Source: Ignavibacteria bacterium (GTDB taxonomy: Bacteria > Bacteroidota > Ignavibacteria > Tepidaquicellales > Tepidaquicellaceae). Taken from it: a stretch of 64,000 nucleotides of DNA. The DNA lies in contig JADJWZ010000007.1 of the NCBI GenBank assembly GCA_016716125.1, forward strand, positions 62,001 to 126,000. Reading direction: 5' to 3'. The notes under the pieces are model-generated. The model was not told where the DNA came from and made no database searches. It was given only the letters and a program-made list of their open reading frames with translations. Below are positions 44,320 to 53,209 of this stretch, in pieces. Within the stretch, counting starts at the first letter, position 1; each line of letters starts with the position of its first letter. The position numbers and the translations under genes were made by a program.

Positions 44320-46452
44320 TTACTTGATGACGCTCATTTTTAATACTTTATTGTACTGAGCTGTTTCAAGTTTGTAGAAATAAATTCCGCTTGAAAGATT
44401 TGTAGCGTTGAAATCAACTGTGTAATAACCTGCAGGTTTGAATCCGTCAGTGATCACGGATACTAACTTACCGCTGTTATCATATACAGATAGTTTTACG
44501 TTTGCATCTACCGGGATCTCAAACTGGATCTTAGTAGAAGGATTGAACGGGTTAGGATAATTTTGTGATAAATTATATTTAACCGGTACGGCAATAATCA
44601 CTTCATTACTTAAATTGAAATATTCGAAGTTACCATTGTAGTCAATTTGTTTCAATCTGTAATTATATGTTCCGCTGTTCAGATTTTTATCAGTGAATGT
44701 GTAATTCTGCTGTTCGGTAGTTGTACCGTTGCCGGTTACAGAACCTGCTTTTGTCCATTGACCGCTCACTGAAGATCTTTCAATATCAAAGCCTGAGTTG
44801 TTTGTTTCTGATGATGTGCTCCACATTAATGTTACATCTGTTCCGTTAATTACAGAAGCAAATGAACTTAACTCAACCGGTAGCGGATCATCGATCCATA
44901 CTTTAAGAACTGTATCACTTAAACTACCTGTTGAACCGATTATATTGTCAGTTCCTACTGAAGTTCCGGTATAACAATATTGTGCGATTCCGTTTGCATT
45001 TGTGAAAGCAAATCCCGCTCCCGGATTAGCGCCTGCTCTTAAGAAGTCAACTCTGACGCCGACGACAGGATTACCGAGATTATCAAGTACAAGACCGTCT
45101 ACACAATGCTGTGTATTAATAATGTTTGTGTCTAATTCCGGAGTCACATCCAGGCTGGAAACAGTAGCGATAGGCGCTAATGACAAGCCTCCGGGATATC
45201 CGTAAGAATCATCAGTATTAAATCCGTACTGAAACGCTCCGAAAGGAAGTGTAGCTGCCAATGTGTGTGAACCGGGTACTACTGTTAATTGTGCACCTGA
45301 AAATCCGCTTGCTCCGATCGGAGTAAATTCAATAACAGGAACCGGTACGCCGTCAAGAGTTAATGCACCAACTACAGCATTCGGCGCAACGACATTAATG
45401 AAATGCTCTGCATAACCTGTTACAGTTGTAAGGGTATAACCTGCGAGATACTGTTCATATGGAGGAATGATCATCATAAAAGGATCTCCGGGATTACCTG
45501 AAAAACTCGAGCCGTTTGAATATTGCGCTACAAGAACAGGTTTATCTGAAGAAATAATTGTCTGAGCTGTTAAAATTGTGTTAATAAACTCACCTGCGTT
45601 AATTGGCGCCTGAGCTACACCACCAATTGTAACGGTAGTTGCGTTTTCCGTTGCCATAATTCTCCAGGTATCTCCGTTGATTCTGGATTTAAGAGGGACA
45701 GTAACGAAATTTTTACCCCATGTATTAGACGGCGGTATCATTTCACAAATATGATCACAGAAAGCGGAACCGGAAGGAATATTGGTGCAAAATGCCGAAC
45801 CCATTACTCCTATTGGCTGAGTAGAAGTAATTGTTGTTCCCGTAAGATCTGCAGTTGAGCTGGTAGAATTTCTTAATTCATAAGTCTCTCCCTGATTCAT
45901 TACTATATTATATGGAACTCCGGCTGTCCTTCCTGCAGTAGTAACCGAAGGAGTGATAGTAACTGTGGTTCCGTTTACTGTAGCTACTATTCCAAACTGA
46001 ACTCCGTTACCTGAAGATGAATTATTAAAAGTGAGTACTGTATAATCCGTACCCAGAATATCTGTCGGTAAACCTAAATATGCGTCAGTGGTAAAACCTG
46101 CATAGTTTAAGCCGTAAACAGTTACTTCGTCTACAGATGTTACGTGAATGCCTTTATTATCTATCACATCATTAGTGTGAACAGATGTAGAAGTAGGTAC
46201 TACTACAGATGTAACAGTATTAGCAACAACAACAAATGGCGTTGAAAAACCCAGACCGGGTACTTCTACAGTTCCTGTTGTATTAACATCTGAAGTAATA
46301 AATATTGTAGTAACCGGAGAAATAATGTTACCGTTGAACATCAGCCAGAAGTCTGTTCCCTTACTGTCTAATGCCGCTTTTGAAGAACTGGCTGTCATCA
46401 AAGCGATCATCAGAATTAAAACAATTTTTGCAACTTTGTTTAGAGTTTTCAT
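44320..46452 (-). CDS. IgGFc-binding-like protein with Ig domain and T9SS sorting domain (copy 2)
   Basis: The 710-residue protein is a close paralog of the one at 41579-43708, same domain order: signal peptide (MKTLNKVAKIVLILMIALMT), IgGFc-binding-like domain (SKGTDFWLMFNGN), Ig-like module (LDNLGNPVVGVRVDFLRAG), fibronectin-like module and T9SS domain (YNLSQNYPNPFNPST ... KVLKMSVIK). The two genes lie head-to-tail about 2.74 kb apart in start codons, as expected of a tandem duplication. Its terminator is at 44262-44291. Function on the surface unknown; tandem copies may allow diversification. Confidence 0.82.
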   Translation of the reverse strand: MKTLNKVAKIVLILMIALMTASSSKAALDSKGTDFWLMFNGNIISPVTTIFITSDVNTTGTVEVPGLGFSTPFVVVANTVTSVVVPTSTSVHTNDVIDNKGIHVTSVDEVTVYGLNYAGFTTDAYLGLPTDILGTDYTVLTFNNSSSGNGVQFGIVATVNGTTVTITPSVTTAGRTAGVPYNIVMNQGETYELRNSTSSTADLTGTTITSTQPIGVMGSAFCTNIPSGSAFCDHICEMIPPSNTWGKNFVTVPLKSRINGDTWRIMATENATTVTIGGVAQAPINAGEFINTILTAQTIISSDKPVLVAQYSNGSSFSGNPGDPFMMIIPPYEQYLAGYTLTTVTGYAEHFINVVAPNAVVGALTLDGVPVPVIEFTPIGASGFSGAQLTVVPGSHTLAATLPFGAFQYGFNTDDSYGYPGGLSLAPIATVSSLDVTPELDTNIINTQHCVDGLVLDNLGNPVVGVRVDFLRAGANPGAGFAFTNANGIAQYCYTGTSVGTDNIIGSTGSLSDTVLKVWIDDPLPVELSSFASVINGTDVTLMWSTSSETNNSGFDIERSSVSGQWTKAGSVTGNGTTTEQQNYTFTDKNLNSGTYNYRLKQIDYNGNFEYFNLSNEVIIAVPVKYNLSQNYPNPFNPSTKIQFEIPVDANVKLSVYDNSGKLVSVITDGFKPAGYYTVDFNATNLSSGIYFYKLETAQYNKVLKMSVIK

Positions 46453-47103
46453 TTCTTAACCTTTCGGTTTAATTAATAAATAAGTAAATAGATTTATTCC
46501 CTTTTTGGTAATGCTATTTACAAAAATAGCAATTTAAAAATATTCTTCCTTTGAGTATAAATATTCAAATGAGCTGTGTGTATATACTTAATAAAACTAA
46601 AAACTGTGATTAAAAAAAATCAATTTGTTAAATTAAAAGTGATTTGTAAAGAGCGAAGTGATTTTTAAGATGTAAACCTCCATAAAGATTAATTAAAAAA
46701 TTCCCTGAAATATTTTTATGAATTATAGAAAAATTCCGATTAATTGATTTAAAGATATTTGATATTAGATTTGACAATTGGATGGTGTAAAAATTTTTAT
46801 GTAATTATTTTATTTATTCAAAGCTAATGTTTTAAATATAACTGTTCAATTACTTTTTTTTGCCCTTAGGAATTTCACATTAACTTAATTTAAATTTTAA
46901 ATTGTAAGAAAATGCCGGATAATATATTAGTGAAGAAAATAAAATGTTGCTGATGATAAATAAATTTATGAATTAAATTTTAAATGAATAGAAAAGAGAT
47001 TACTTGTAATAAGAAGCTCATGCTTCCCAAAAAATTCAAGTAAAAGATTTTGTTATGAAATGAATGTTTATGCAGAAGAGAAATATTTTAATTGTAACCC
47101 CCG
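46453..47103. other. Upstream non-coding region, conserved with 43709-44215
   Basis: About 650 bases before copy 2 hold no gene I can support. From 46453 to about 46945 it aligns with the region before copy 1, including the identical 25-base block at 46573-46597. The rest (46946-47103) is AT-rich and featureless. Confidence 0.6.
46521..46528 (-). promoter_or_regulatory. Possible -7 promoter box (TATTTTTG)
   Basis: On the minus strand this reads TATTTTTG about 68 bases upstream of the start at 46452, matching the position in copy 1. Confidence 0.45.
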
Positions 47104-48039
47104 CTAACGCGCCCTTAATTTCGCATCTTCATAAACCGCCTGATGAGCGCGGTCAAGCGCCATTAGTTTGTCATAGACTCTTCTGTCACCGTAATCAAGA
47201 AAAGTATCAGCAATCTCCGTTGCTTTCGCATCAAAGAAAATATCTATGTTGAATGCTTTAACTTCTTTGCTTTTTACTTCGCTTATTACTTCAAGTGCGC
47301 TTAAAATATTTGCAAATGCGTTTTTTTTATTTATTGAAAGCGAATCCAGACCGGTCCACATATATTCGAAATAACCTTTTCGGAAATTATCAAAGCGAAC
47401 GTTAAGAAGTTCCTGAACCAGCTGAACTCTGGAAGGTTTTGAACCTCCTCCGGTTTCATTCCATCCCGACAAACTTAAGGAAACCCTGTTGCAAATATCG
47501 AGAGCTTTCTGAAAATATTTATTCCCGCCTTTGGGATAATATGAATCTTCATCATAACCTACTATAAGGTAAGCATAGTAATCTAAAAGACTCAGCAGCG
47601 GATCGAATCTCAGATCATTTTTTATGAAAGGCATGTTTTCATTATAAACAAACTGAATTCTTTCATCCAGAAATCTGAATGCAGTAGAAAATTTCTGTTC
47701 ATTTCTTTGTTCCGGATTGAAAATCTCCCGCTGGCTTGCAATAAATAATTTTGCTTCGTAAGTCTGAGTAAGAGTATTGACTCCTGTGAAATTAAACTGC
47801 ATCTGAACTCTTATCGGCGCGATTTTTTCATCATGATATTTATTCTTATTTAAATAGTCCTCAACCTTTTGCTTGAAATTTGAGAGCTTCTCCTGTACAT
47901 CAGGAGGCAGTAATTCAGCGCTGACTATGACCTCTACGATAAAATCCTTGTCCTGTGAGTATGTTCTTCCGTTTGTGATTAGTGAAAATAATATGATAAT
48001 TAAAAACCATTTAATTTGTCTTTGCATTTTCTTTCTCAT
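47104..48039 (-). CDS. porD: DUF4835 protein, T9SS component PorD
   Basis: The 311-residue protein has a signal peptide (residues about 5-25, WFLIIILFSLITNGRTYSQ) and matches DUF4835 (PorD): IVEVIVSAELLPPDVQEKL, RIQFVYNENMPFIKNDLRF, SLLDYYAYLIVGYDEDSYYP and YFQKALDICNR. PorD is a T9SS protein of the envelope; its exact role is not settled. The chosen start is ATG 48039; a second Met at residue 5 is possible. It is divergent from the PorV/PorQ-like gene at 48121 with an intergenic palindrome. The seven T9SS cargo genes in this window give it clients. Confidence 0.85.
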   Translation of the reverse strand: MRKKMQRQIKWFLIIILFSLITNGRTYSQDKDFIVEVIVSAELLPPDVQEKLSNFKQKVEDYLNKNKYHDEKIAPIRVQMQFNFTGVNTLTQTYEAKLFIASQREIFNPEQRNEQKFSTAFRFLDERIQFVYNENMPFIKNDLRFDPLLSLLDYYAYLIVGYDEDSYYPKGGNKYFQKALDICNRVSLSLSGWNETGGGSKPSRVQLVQELLNVRFDNFRKGYFEYMWTGLDSLSINKKNAFANILSALEVISEVKSKEVKAFNIDIFFDAKATEIADTFLDYGDRRVYDKLMALDRAHQAVYEDAKLRAR

Positions 48040-48058
48040 TAGATTAAATTATTTCTGA

Positions 48059-48066
48059 TAAATTTG
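48059..48066 (+). promoter_or_regulatory. Possible -7 promoter box (TAAATTTG)
   Basis: TAAATTTG matches TAnnTTTG and lies about 55 bases before the PorV/PorQ-like start at 48121. It overlaps the left arm of the palindrome 48062-48082. Confidence 0.35.
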
Positions 48067-48082
48067 ATGTTCCTCATCAAAT
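48062..48082. promoter_or_regulatory. Palindrome in the porD/porV divergent promoter, possible operator
   Basis: ATTTGATG and CATCAAAT (perfect 8-base arms) flank TTCCT. It lies between divergent starts and overlaps the candidate -7 box, a place where a dimeric regulator could act. No regulator is identified. Confidence 0.5.
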
Positions 48083-48120
48083 AATCAATTCATTTTTAAA
48101 AAATTTATTAAAGGATGACG

Positions 48121-48987
48121 ATGAACAGGTTAGCAATGATGGTTATAGTTTTATTTTCAATAAAAAGTTCCGTAGCGCAGTTTGAGAATACGGAAACAGG
48201 TGCAAGGGCAACAGGATTAAACGGAGCATTTACTTCTCTTTCAAATAATTCTCTTGCAGTCTTTTATAATCCTTCGGGATTAGGTCAGTTAAAATTCAGG
48301 GAAATATCAGTTTATTACGGTCCGGAAATTTTCGGAGTAAGCGGTTTATCACAGGCTGCTTTAAGCTATACAGAGCCGACCGGTTTAGGAGTTTTCGGTG
48401 CCGGAGTGAAGACATTCGGATTTGAATTATACAGGGAATTAACGTTCAGCCTGTCTTACGGTAATGTAATAAGAGAAAAAGTATTTCTAGGAGTCAACGC
48501 AAATTATTATGACCTGAGCATTAAAAATTATAATTCAGCTTCGGCATTTGGATTAGATATTGGCGCGATGGCTTACATAACGGATTTTATGAAATGGGGA
48601 TTTTCTGCAAAGAATCTGTCCGGTTCATCTATCGGAATTTCAAAAGAAAAGATACCGCAGGTTTACAGAACAGGTTTTACTTTTCAGCCGTTATCTAACC
48701 TGCTAATGATTATAGAAGCGGAAAAAGATGTAAAATATCCGCTGTCATTCAGGTCAGGATTTGAATATTCTGTTTATGATATTGCTGATCTAAGGACGGG
48801 AATAAGTACGGAGCCGGTTTCTTTTTCCGCGGGTATTGGTCTGAATTATAATATGTTTCAGATAGATTACACAGTAAATAATCATCAGGAGCTTGGCATC
48901 AGTCATCAGGGATCGGTTACATTAAATTTCGGCGGCGGAGCTGCAAAGAGATTTTACAGAGAGCAGTTAAAAAATGCATTCAAATAG
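48121..48987 (+). CDS. PorV/PorQ-family outer-membrane protein
   Basis: The 288-residue beta-barrel protein has a signal peptide (MNRLAMMVIVLFSIKSSVA). The start is chosen at 48121 because AAGGA lies 5 bases before it; ATG 48115 would sit with no spacing after the AAAGG. The family pattern starts TGARATGLNGAFTSL and SNNSLAVFYNPSGLGQL, then strands to the final QGSVTLNF and a tail. PorV relatives bring T9SS cargo to the outer-membrane sortase and PorQ has a like fold; sequence alone does not separate them. It is divergent from porD, which supports a T9SS role. Confidence 0.8.
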   Translation: MNRLAMMVIVLFSIKSSVAQFENTETGARATGLNGAFTSLSNNSLAVFYNPSGLGQLKFREISVYYGPEIFGVSGLSQAALSYTEPTGLGVFGAGVKTFGFELYRELTFSLSYGNVIREKVFLGVNANYYDLSIKNYNSASAFGLDIGAMAYITDFMKWGFSAKNLSGSSIGISKEKIPQVYRTGFTFQPLSNLLMIIEAEKDVKYPLSFRSGFEYSVYDIADLRTGISTEPVSFSAGIGLNYNMFQIDYTVNNHQELGISHQGSVTLNFGGGAAKRFYREQLKNAFK

Positions 48988-49053
48988 ACTGCTGTTTTAT
49001 TTATTCAAAAAATTTCGAAAAGGTTATTTGATTTTTAAAAAAAATTATTATAT

Positions 49054-49797
49054 TTGAAGTATAGAAAATTAGGAAATTGCGGCAGCAGCGTAAGTGTAAT
49101 TGGTTTTGGCAGCTGGCTAACGATCGGCGGTACGGTTGATGTTAAAACCGGTAACTCGCTGATTAGAACTGCGTTTGATAACGGTATAAATTTTTTTGAC
49201 ACTGCTGATGTATATTCATCAGGTGAATCAGAAAAATTTCTGGGTAAAACTCTTTCAGCTTTCAGAAGAAGAGATTTATTTATCGCTTCAAAATGTTACT
49301 GGCCAATGTCGGATAATATTAATGACAAAGGTTTATCTAGGAAACATATTTTCGAATCAGTACATGAATCTTTAAGAAATCTGAAAACTGATTACATAGA
49401 TCTCTATCAGTGCCACAGATATGATAATGATACGCCGGTTGAGGAAACGTGCAGAGCTTTCAATTCACTTATTGAGCAGGGAAAGATATTGTACTGGGGT
49501 GTAAGCGAATGGACAAAAGCAAATATAGCTGAAGCAGTTAACATCTGCGGAAAATTAAATCTGCATAAACCGGTTAGCAATCAGCCGCAGTACAGTCTGC
49601 TTTACAGGGATATTGAATATAACGGAGTAATGGATTATTGTGAAAAGAAAGGGATAGGACAGGTGGTCTGGTCTCCGCTGGCGCAGGGAGTTTTGACTGG
49701 GAAATATAATAATGTTAAGAAAGCCGGGAAAGACACAAGACTTGGGCATGAAAAATATAATTTATTTGTAAAAAACTTGCAGAAAGTGATAATCTAA
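49054..49797 (+). CDS. Aldo/keto reductase, N-terminal part (frameshifted)
   Basis: The 247-residue product starts at TTG (LKYRKLGNCGSS) and matches the aldo/keto reductase family: GFGSWLTIGGTVD, INFFDTADVYSSGESEKFLG with the catalytic Asp and Tyr, the Lys in LFIASKCYWPMSD, and later the His in DYIDLYQCHRYD. Two membrane-less NAD(P)H barrel strands then follow to GVLTGKYNN. It ends early: after NLFVK the frame runs to a stop at 49795. A single extra A in the AAAAAA run at 49770-49775 would give NLFVKKLAESDNLKK and join the C-terminal part encoded at 49776-50012. Together they reach about 319 residues, normal length. The protein likely reduces aldehydes or ketones. Confidence 0.8.
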   Translation: MKYRKLGNCGSSVSVIGFGSWLTIGGTVDVKTGNSLIRTAFDNGINFFDTADVYSSGESEKFLGKTLSAFRRRDLFIASKCYWPMSDNINDKGLSRKHIFESVHESLRNLKTDYIDLYQCHRYDNDTPVEETCRAFNSLIEQGKILYWGVSEWTKANIAEAVNICGKLNLHKPVSNQPQYSLLYRDIEYNGVMDYCEKKGIGQVVWSPLAQGVLTGKYNNVKKAGKDTRLGHEKYNLFVKNLQKVII

Positions 49798-50012
49798 AAA
49801 AGGTTGATAAGCTGATAAACATTGCAAAAGAAATGGGAACATCAGCTTCTTGTTTGTCATTGGCATGGTGTCTCAGAAAAGAAATTGTTTCGAGCGCTAT
49901 TACTTCCGCGACAAAATTAAATCAGCTTAAAGAAAATATCAAAGCGTCTGAGATAAATATACCGGCTGATGTTATTAAAAAGATTGACGAAATTTTTAAA
50001 ATAAAAAAATGA
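49776..50012 (+). pseudogene. Aldo/keto reductase, C-terminal part in another frame
   Basis: This frame (no start codon of its own) reads LAESDNLKKVDKLINIAKEM, and GTSASCLSLAWCLRK, ending SEINIPADVIKKIDEIFK, which is the usual last 80 residues of aldo/keto reductases including the AWCLRK helix. It is the continuation of the gene at 49054 after a one-base shift. Its stop TGA overlaps the next gene's start (ATGA at 50009). Confidence 0.75.
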
Positions 50013-50944
50013 ATTATCTTGTAATCGGAGAGCCGTGTGTTGATGTAATACATAAAGCTGACGGAGAAACTATCCGCAGCTACGGAGGAATTTTGTATTC
50101 GGTTATCAGTATGGCAGTTCTCGCTGATAAAACTGATAGTGTAATACCCGTAATGAATCTCGGTGAGGATGAATTTGACAATGTAACAGAGCTTTTAAAG
50201 CAATATCCAAATATTAAAACATACGGGATAAATAAACTAAAGCATCCTACAAGACAAGTAAATTTATATTACAAATTATATAATTCGGATAAAAGCGCCA
50301 GATTTGAAAAATCAACGGAACCGACATATACGATAAAATATAATGATGTAGAAAGTCTGTTGAATTTGGCTGATGCCGTGCTGATCAATATGATATCCGG
50401 TGTTGATATTACGATTGATACGCTGAAGAACGTAAGAAAAAATTTCCAAGGGCTGATGCATATTGACATTCATAATATTGTAATGGAAACTAAGGAGGAC
50501 GGAAGCAGAACTCATGTGCCGGTTGATAACTGGTATGAATGGTGCACGAATACCGATATAGTTCAGATGAATCAGTTTGAAATTGCATCACTAAGCAGGG
50601 AAAAATTAACGGAGTATAAAATTGCCGAAGAAATTCTATTTAATAATGTTAACGAAGTAAAAGGACTCATTGTAACAAGGGGAGTGGACGGCGTAACAGG
50701 ATTTGCTAAAAAGGAAAAAGTTTACGGAACAGAAAAATTCAGGGATCTTGATCTTATAGAAATTGCTGCAATAGAAAACTCACATTTCAAAGATTCCACA
50801 GGATGCGGGGATGTATTTGCATCGGCATTTTTACTTGACTATTCTAGAAACGGAAATTTCAGCAAGAGTATTCATTTTGCAAACAGACTGGCTTCATATA
50901 ATTCATCACTTGAAGGTATCGGCGAATTAATAAAGCTCAGGTAA
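50009..50944 (+). CDS. PfkB-family carbohydrate kinase
   Basis: The 311-residue protein has a PfkB fold, starting MNYLVIGEPCVDVIHKADGE, with YGGILYSVISMAVL and the second signature DSTGCGDVFASAFLLDYS with the catalytic Asp. The mid part has INMISGVDITID and the lid YNSDKSARF. It would phosphorylate a sugar or nucleoside with ATP; the substrate cannot be told from sequence. It overlaps the aldo/keto reductase stop (ATGA), so the two are coupled, and the RfbD-like gene follows 55 bases on. Confidence 0.8.
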   Translation: MNYLVIGEPCVDVIHKADGETIRSYGGILYSVISMAVLADKTDSVIPVMNLGEDEFDNVTELLKQYPNIKTYGINKLKHPTRQVNLYYKLYNSDKSARFEKSTEPTYTIKYNDVESLLNLADAVLINMISGVDITIDTLKNVRKNFQGLMHIDIHNIVMETKEDGSRTHVPVDNWYEWCTNTDIVQMNQFEIASLSREKLTEYKIAEEILFNNVNEVKGLIVTRGVDGVTGFAKKEKVYGTEKFRDLDLIEIAAIENSHFKDSTGCGDVFASAFLLDYSRNGNFSKSIHFANRLASYNSSLEGIGELIKLR

Positions 50945-50999
50945 AAATCAAATACACAATGAAACATTCCGGAATACCTGAAATTTATATCCCGACATT

Positions 51000-51893
51000 A
51001 TGAAAATATTAATAACCGGATCAAACGGTTTACTGGGACAGGCGGTAACTTCAATTTTCACAAGGGAGACTGATCACGATCTAATTCTTACATCCGCTGA
51101 AGAATCTTCGTATCTTGAATACGGTCTTAATTACCATACACTTGACATTACAAACAAAGATGATGTAAAGAGATCAGTTGCTTTTCATGAGCCTGATATA
51201 ATAATAAACTGCGCTGCATTTACAAATGTTGACAAATGCGAAACCGAAAGAGAATTATCCTGGAAGATCAATGTGGACGGGGTTAAAAACCTGATCATTG
51301 CTGCAAAGAAAATCAATTCAAAGATGATCCATTTTTCAACGGACTACATTTTTGACGGAAAGAACGGTCCTTATACGGAGTTGTCAAAACCAAATCCGGT
51401 CTCATTTTACGGTAGGGGAAAACTTGCAAGCGAGAATGCTTTAATAACAAGCGACATTAATTTTGCAATAGTAAGAACTCTGGTCCTTTATGGTATCGGA
51501 AATAAAGTAAAACCTAATTTTGCATTATGGGCTATAGAAGAGCTGAGGAATAACCGTCCGGTGAATATTGTTACTGATCAGATAAGTAACGTATCGATGA
51601 TCGATGATCTTGCATACGGAACAATGAAAATTACTGAAATGGATGTAACGGGAATTTACAATATCTCCGGACCGGACATACTATCAAGATATGATTTTGT
51701 TTTAAAAATGTGCGAAGTATTCAACTATAATAAAGAACTGGTAAGACCGGTTACAACCGCAAGCTTAAAGCAGCCTGCGCCAAGACCGCTGAATTCCGGT
51801 CTGATAATTCTGAAAGCTCAGTCTGAATTGGGATTTAACCCAATGGATTCTCTTGAAGGTTTAAGACTTCTAAAAGTTCAGCTCGGATATTAA
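51000..51893 (+). CDS. RfbD-like dTDP-4-dehydrorhamnose reductase (extended SDR)
   Basis: The 297-residue protein has a Rossmann start MKILITGSNGLLGQAV, DIIINCAAFTNVDKCETE, IHFSTDYIFDGKNGPYTE and the catalytic YGRGKLASE (Tyr and Lys). This is the RfbD family, which reduces dTDP-4-dehydrorhamnose in dTDP-rhamnose synthesis; related extended SDRs could act on other sugars or form a methionine adenosyltransferase beta-like protein. No other rml genes are nearby. The gene is 26 bases upstream of serS. Confidence 0.75.
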   Translation: MKILITGSNGLLGQAVTSIFTRETDHDLILTSAEESSYLEYGLNYHTLDITNKDDVKRSVAFHEPDIIINCAAFTNVDKCETERELSWKINVDGVKNLIIAAKKINSKMIHFSTDYIFDGKNGPYTELSKPNPVSFYGRGKLASENALITSDINFAIVRTLVLYGIGNKVKPNFALWAIEELRNNRPVNIVTDQISNVSMIDDLAYGTMKITEMDVTGIYNISGPDILSRYDFVLKMCEVFNYNKELVRPVTTASLKQPAPRPLNSGLIILKAQSELGFNPMDSLEGLRLLKVQLGY

Positions 51894-51919
51894 TTAGAAA
51901 TAATTTTAATTTTATTTTA

Positions 51920-52498
51920 ATGCTTGATATAAAAATAATCAGGGAAGATCCTGAAAACGTAAAGAAGAAACTGTCACTTCGAAATGAAGATCCGGAAATT
52001 ATTGAAAAATTATATGAACTGGACAAGCGCAGACTTCATCTTATTCATACTACAGAAACTCTGAAAGAAAATAGAAATAAAGTATCCGATGAGATAGCAG
52101 TTATGAAAAAAAATAAGGAAAATACCGATGAGAAAATTTCAGAAATGAAAATTGAATCTGAAAAAATTAAAACACTTGATGAAGAACTTAAAAGTCTTGA
52201 TAAAGAAATAGATGATTTGATGAGATATATCCCAAATCTGCCGGACGAGTCTGTACCGCATGGTAAATCTGAAAAGGATAATGTTCAGGTCAGAATATCG
52301 GGAGATAAGAAAAACTTTGATTTTAAGGTAAAGGATCATCTGCAGCTCGGCAAAGATCTTGACATACTTGACTTTGAAAGAGGCGCGAAAATATCCGGCA
52401 GCGGCTTTGCATTATATAAAGGAAAAGGCGCGAGACTTGAGCGGGCATTGATAAATTTTATGCTTGATGAACAGGGTAAAAACGGATACAGGAAGTGA
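51920..52498 (+). CDS. serS: Seryl-tRNA synthetase, N-terminal part (frameshifted)
   Basis: The 192-residue product holds the N-terminal tRNA-binding coiled-coil arm (about 25-110; EKLYELDKRRLHLIHTTETL) and the beginning of the class II core (GKDLDILDFERGAKISGSG, LINFMLDEQGKNGY). The expected continuation is GYREVMTPVIV. Here the frame reads GYRK and stops at TGA 52496-52498. One extra G after AGG (around 52492) would restore GYREVMTPVIV and a protein of about 425 residues, the normal length. The rest is encoded at 52495-53193. As serS is essential, this is a candidate consensus error or a true split gene. Confidence 0.9.
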   Translation: MLDIKIIREDPENVKKKLSLRNEDPEIIEKLYELDKRRLHLIHTTETLKENRNKVSDEIAVMKKNKENTDEKISEMKIESEKIKTLDEELKSLDKEIDDLMRYIPNLPDESVPHGKSEKDNVQVRISGDKKNFDFKVKDHLQLGKDLDILDFERGAKISGSGFALYKGKGARLERALINFMLDEQGKNGYRK

Positions 52499-53193
52499 TG
52501 ACACCGGTAATTGTAACCCGCGAGTCAATGGAAGCTGCTGAGAAAGTTCCTAAGTTTGAAGAGGATATGTATTATATGGAAAAGGATGATATGTTTGCGA
52601 TCCCAACTGCGGAAGTTTCGATTCTCAATATTCACAGGGATGAGATTTTAGCTAATGAAGAACTTCCCGTCAGATACTGCGGCTTCACAAATTGTTTCAG
52701 AAGAGAAGCAGGGAGTTACGGAAAAGATACAAAAGGTTTTCTAAGAGTTCATCAGTTTAATAAAGTAGAGCTCATTACATTCTGCAAACCCGAAGAGTCA
52801 TATGCTGAAATGGAAAAAATGCTTTCGCATGCATGCGGGATCATTGATAAGTTAGGTCTGCATTACAGAGTGATAGAACTTTGCACTGCGGATATTGGAT
52901 TTGCCGCAAGCAAATGTTATGATATTGAGGTATGGTCTTATGCAGAAAATAAATGGCTTGAAGCTTCGTCTGTGAGTAACTGCACGGATTATCAGTCAAG
53001 AAGAGCAATGGTAAGATACAAAAAGCAGCTTGAGAATAACAAAAGCAAAACAGAACTTGTGCACATACTAAACGGATCAGGACTTGCTACGTCGAGATTA
53101 ATGGTTGCCTTACTGGAAGCTTGTCAGACAAATGACGGAAATATAATTTTGCCGGAAGTATTAAAAAGCTATGCGGGATTTGATTCGATTTAA
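52495..53193 (+). CDS. serS: Seryl-tRNA synthetase, C-terminal catalytic part (frameshifted)
   Basis: The 232-residue product contains the class II catalytic motifs of SerRS: PKFEEDMYYMEKDDMFAIPT with TAEV, motif 2 in YCGFTNCFRREAGSYGKDT, and motif 3 in LNGSGLATSRLMVALLEAC. It serylates tRNA-Ser and tRNA-Sec. The listed GTG start overlaps the stop of the first part (GTGA), and ATG at 52498 is also possible, with AGGA four bases before it. Restart coupling could make a two-piece enzyme, but motif 1 lies across the junction, so a one-base error or mutation is more likely. Convergent with nuoJ 16 bases on. Confidence 0.9.
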   Translation: MMTPVIVTRESMEAAEKVPKFEEDMYYMEKDDMFAIPTAEVSILNIHRDEILANEELPVRYCGFTNCFRREAGSYGKDTKGFLRVHQFNKVELITFCKPEESYAEMEKMLSHACGIIDKLGLHYRVIELCTADIGFAASKCYDIEVWSYAENKWLEASSVSNCTDYQSRRAMVRYKKQLENNKSKTELVHILNGSGLATSRLMVALLEACQTNDGNIILPEVLKSYAGFDSI

Positions 53194-53209
53194 TAAAAAA
53201 CAGAATAAG

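Noticed and set aside
49027..49056. TTTG-N18-TATATTTG promoter at the start of the aldo/keto reductase
   Set aside because: The match overlaps the TTG start codon, so the transcript would start inside the gene. It is probably chance in AT-rich DNA.
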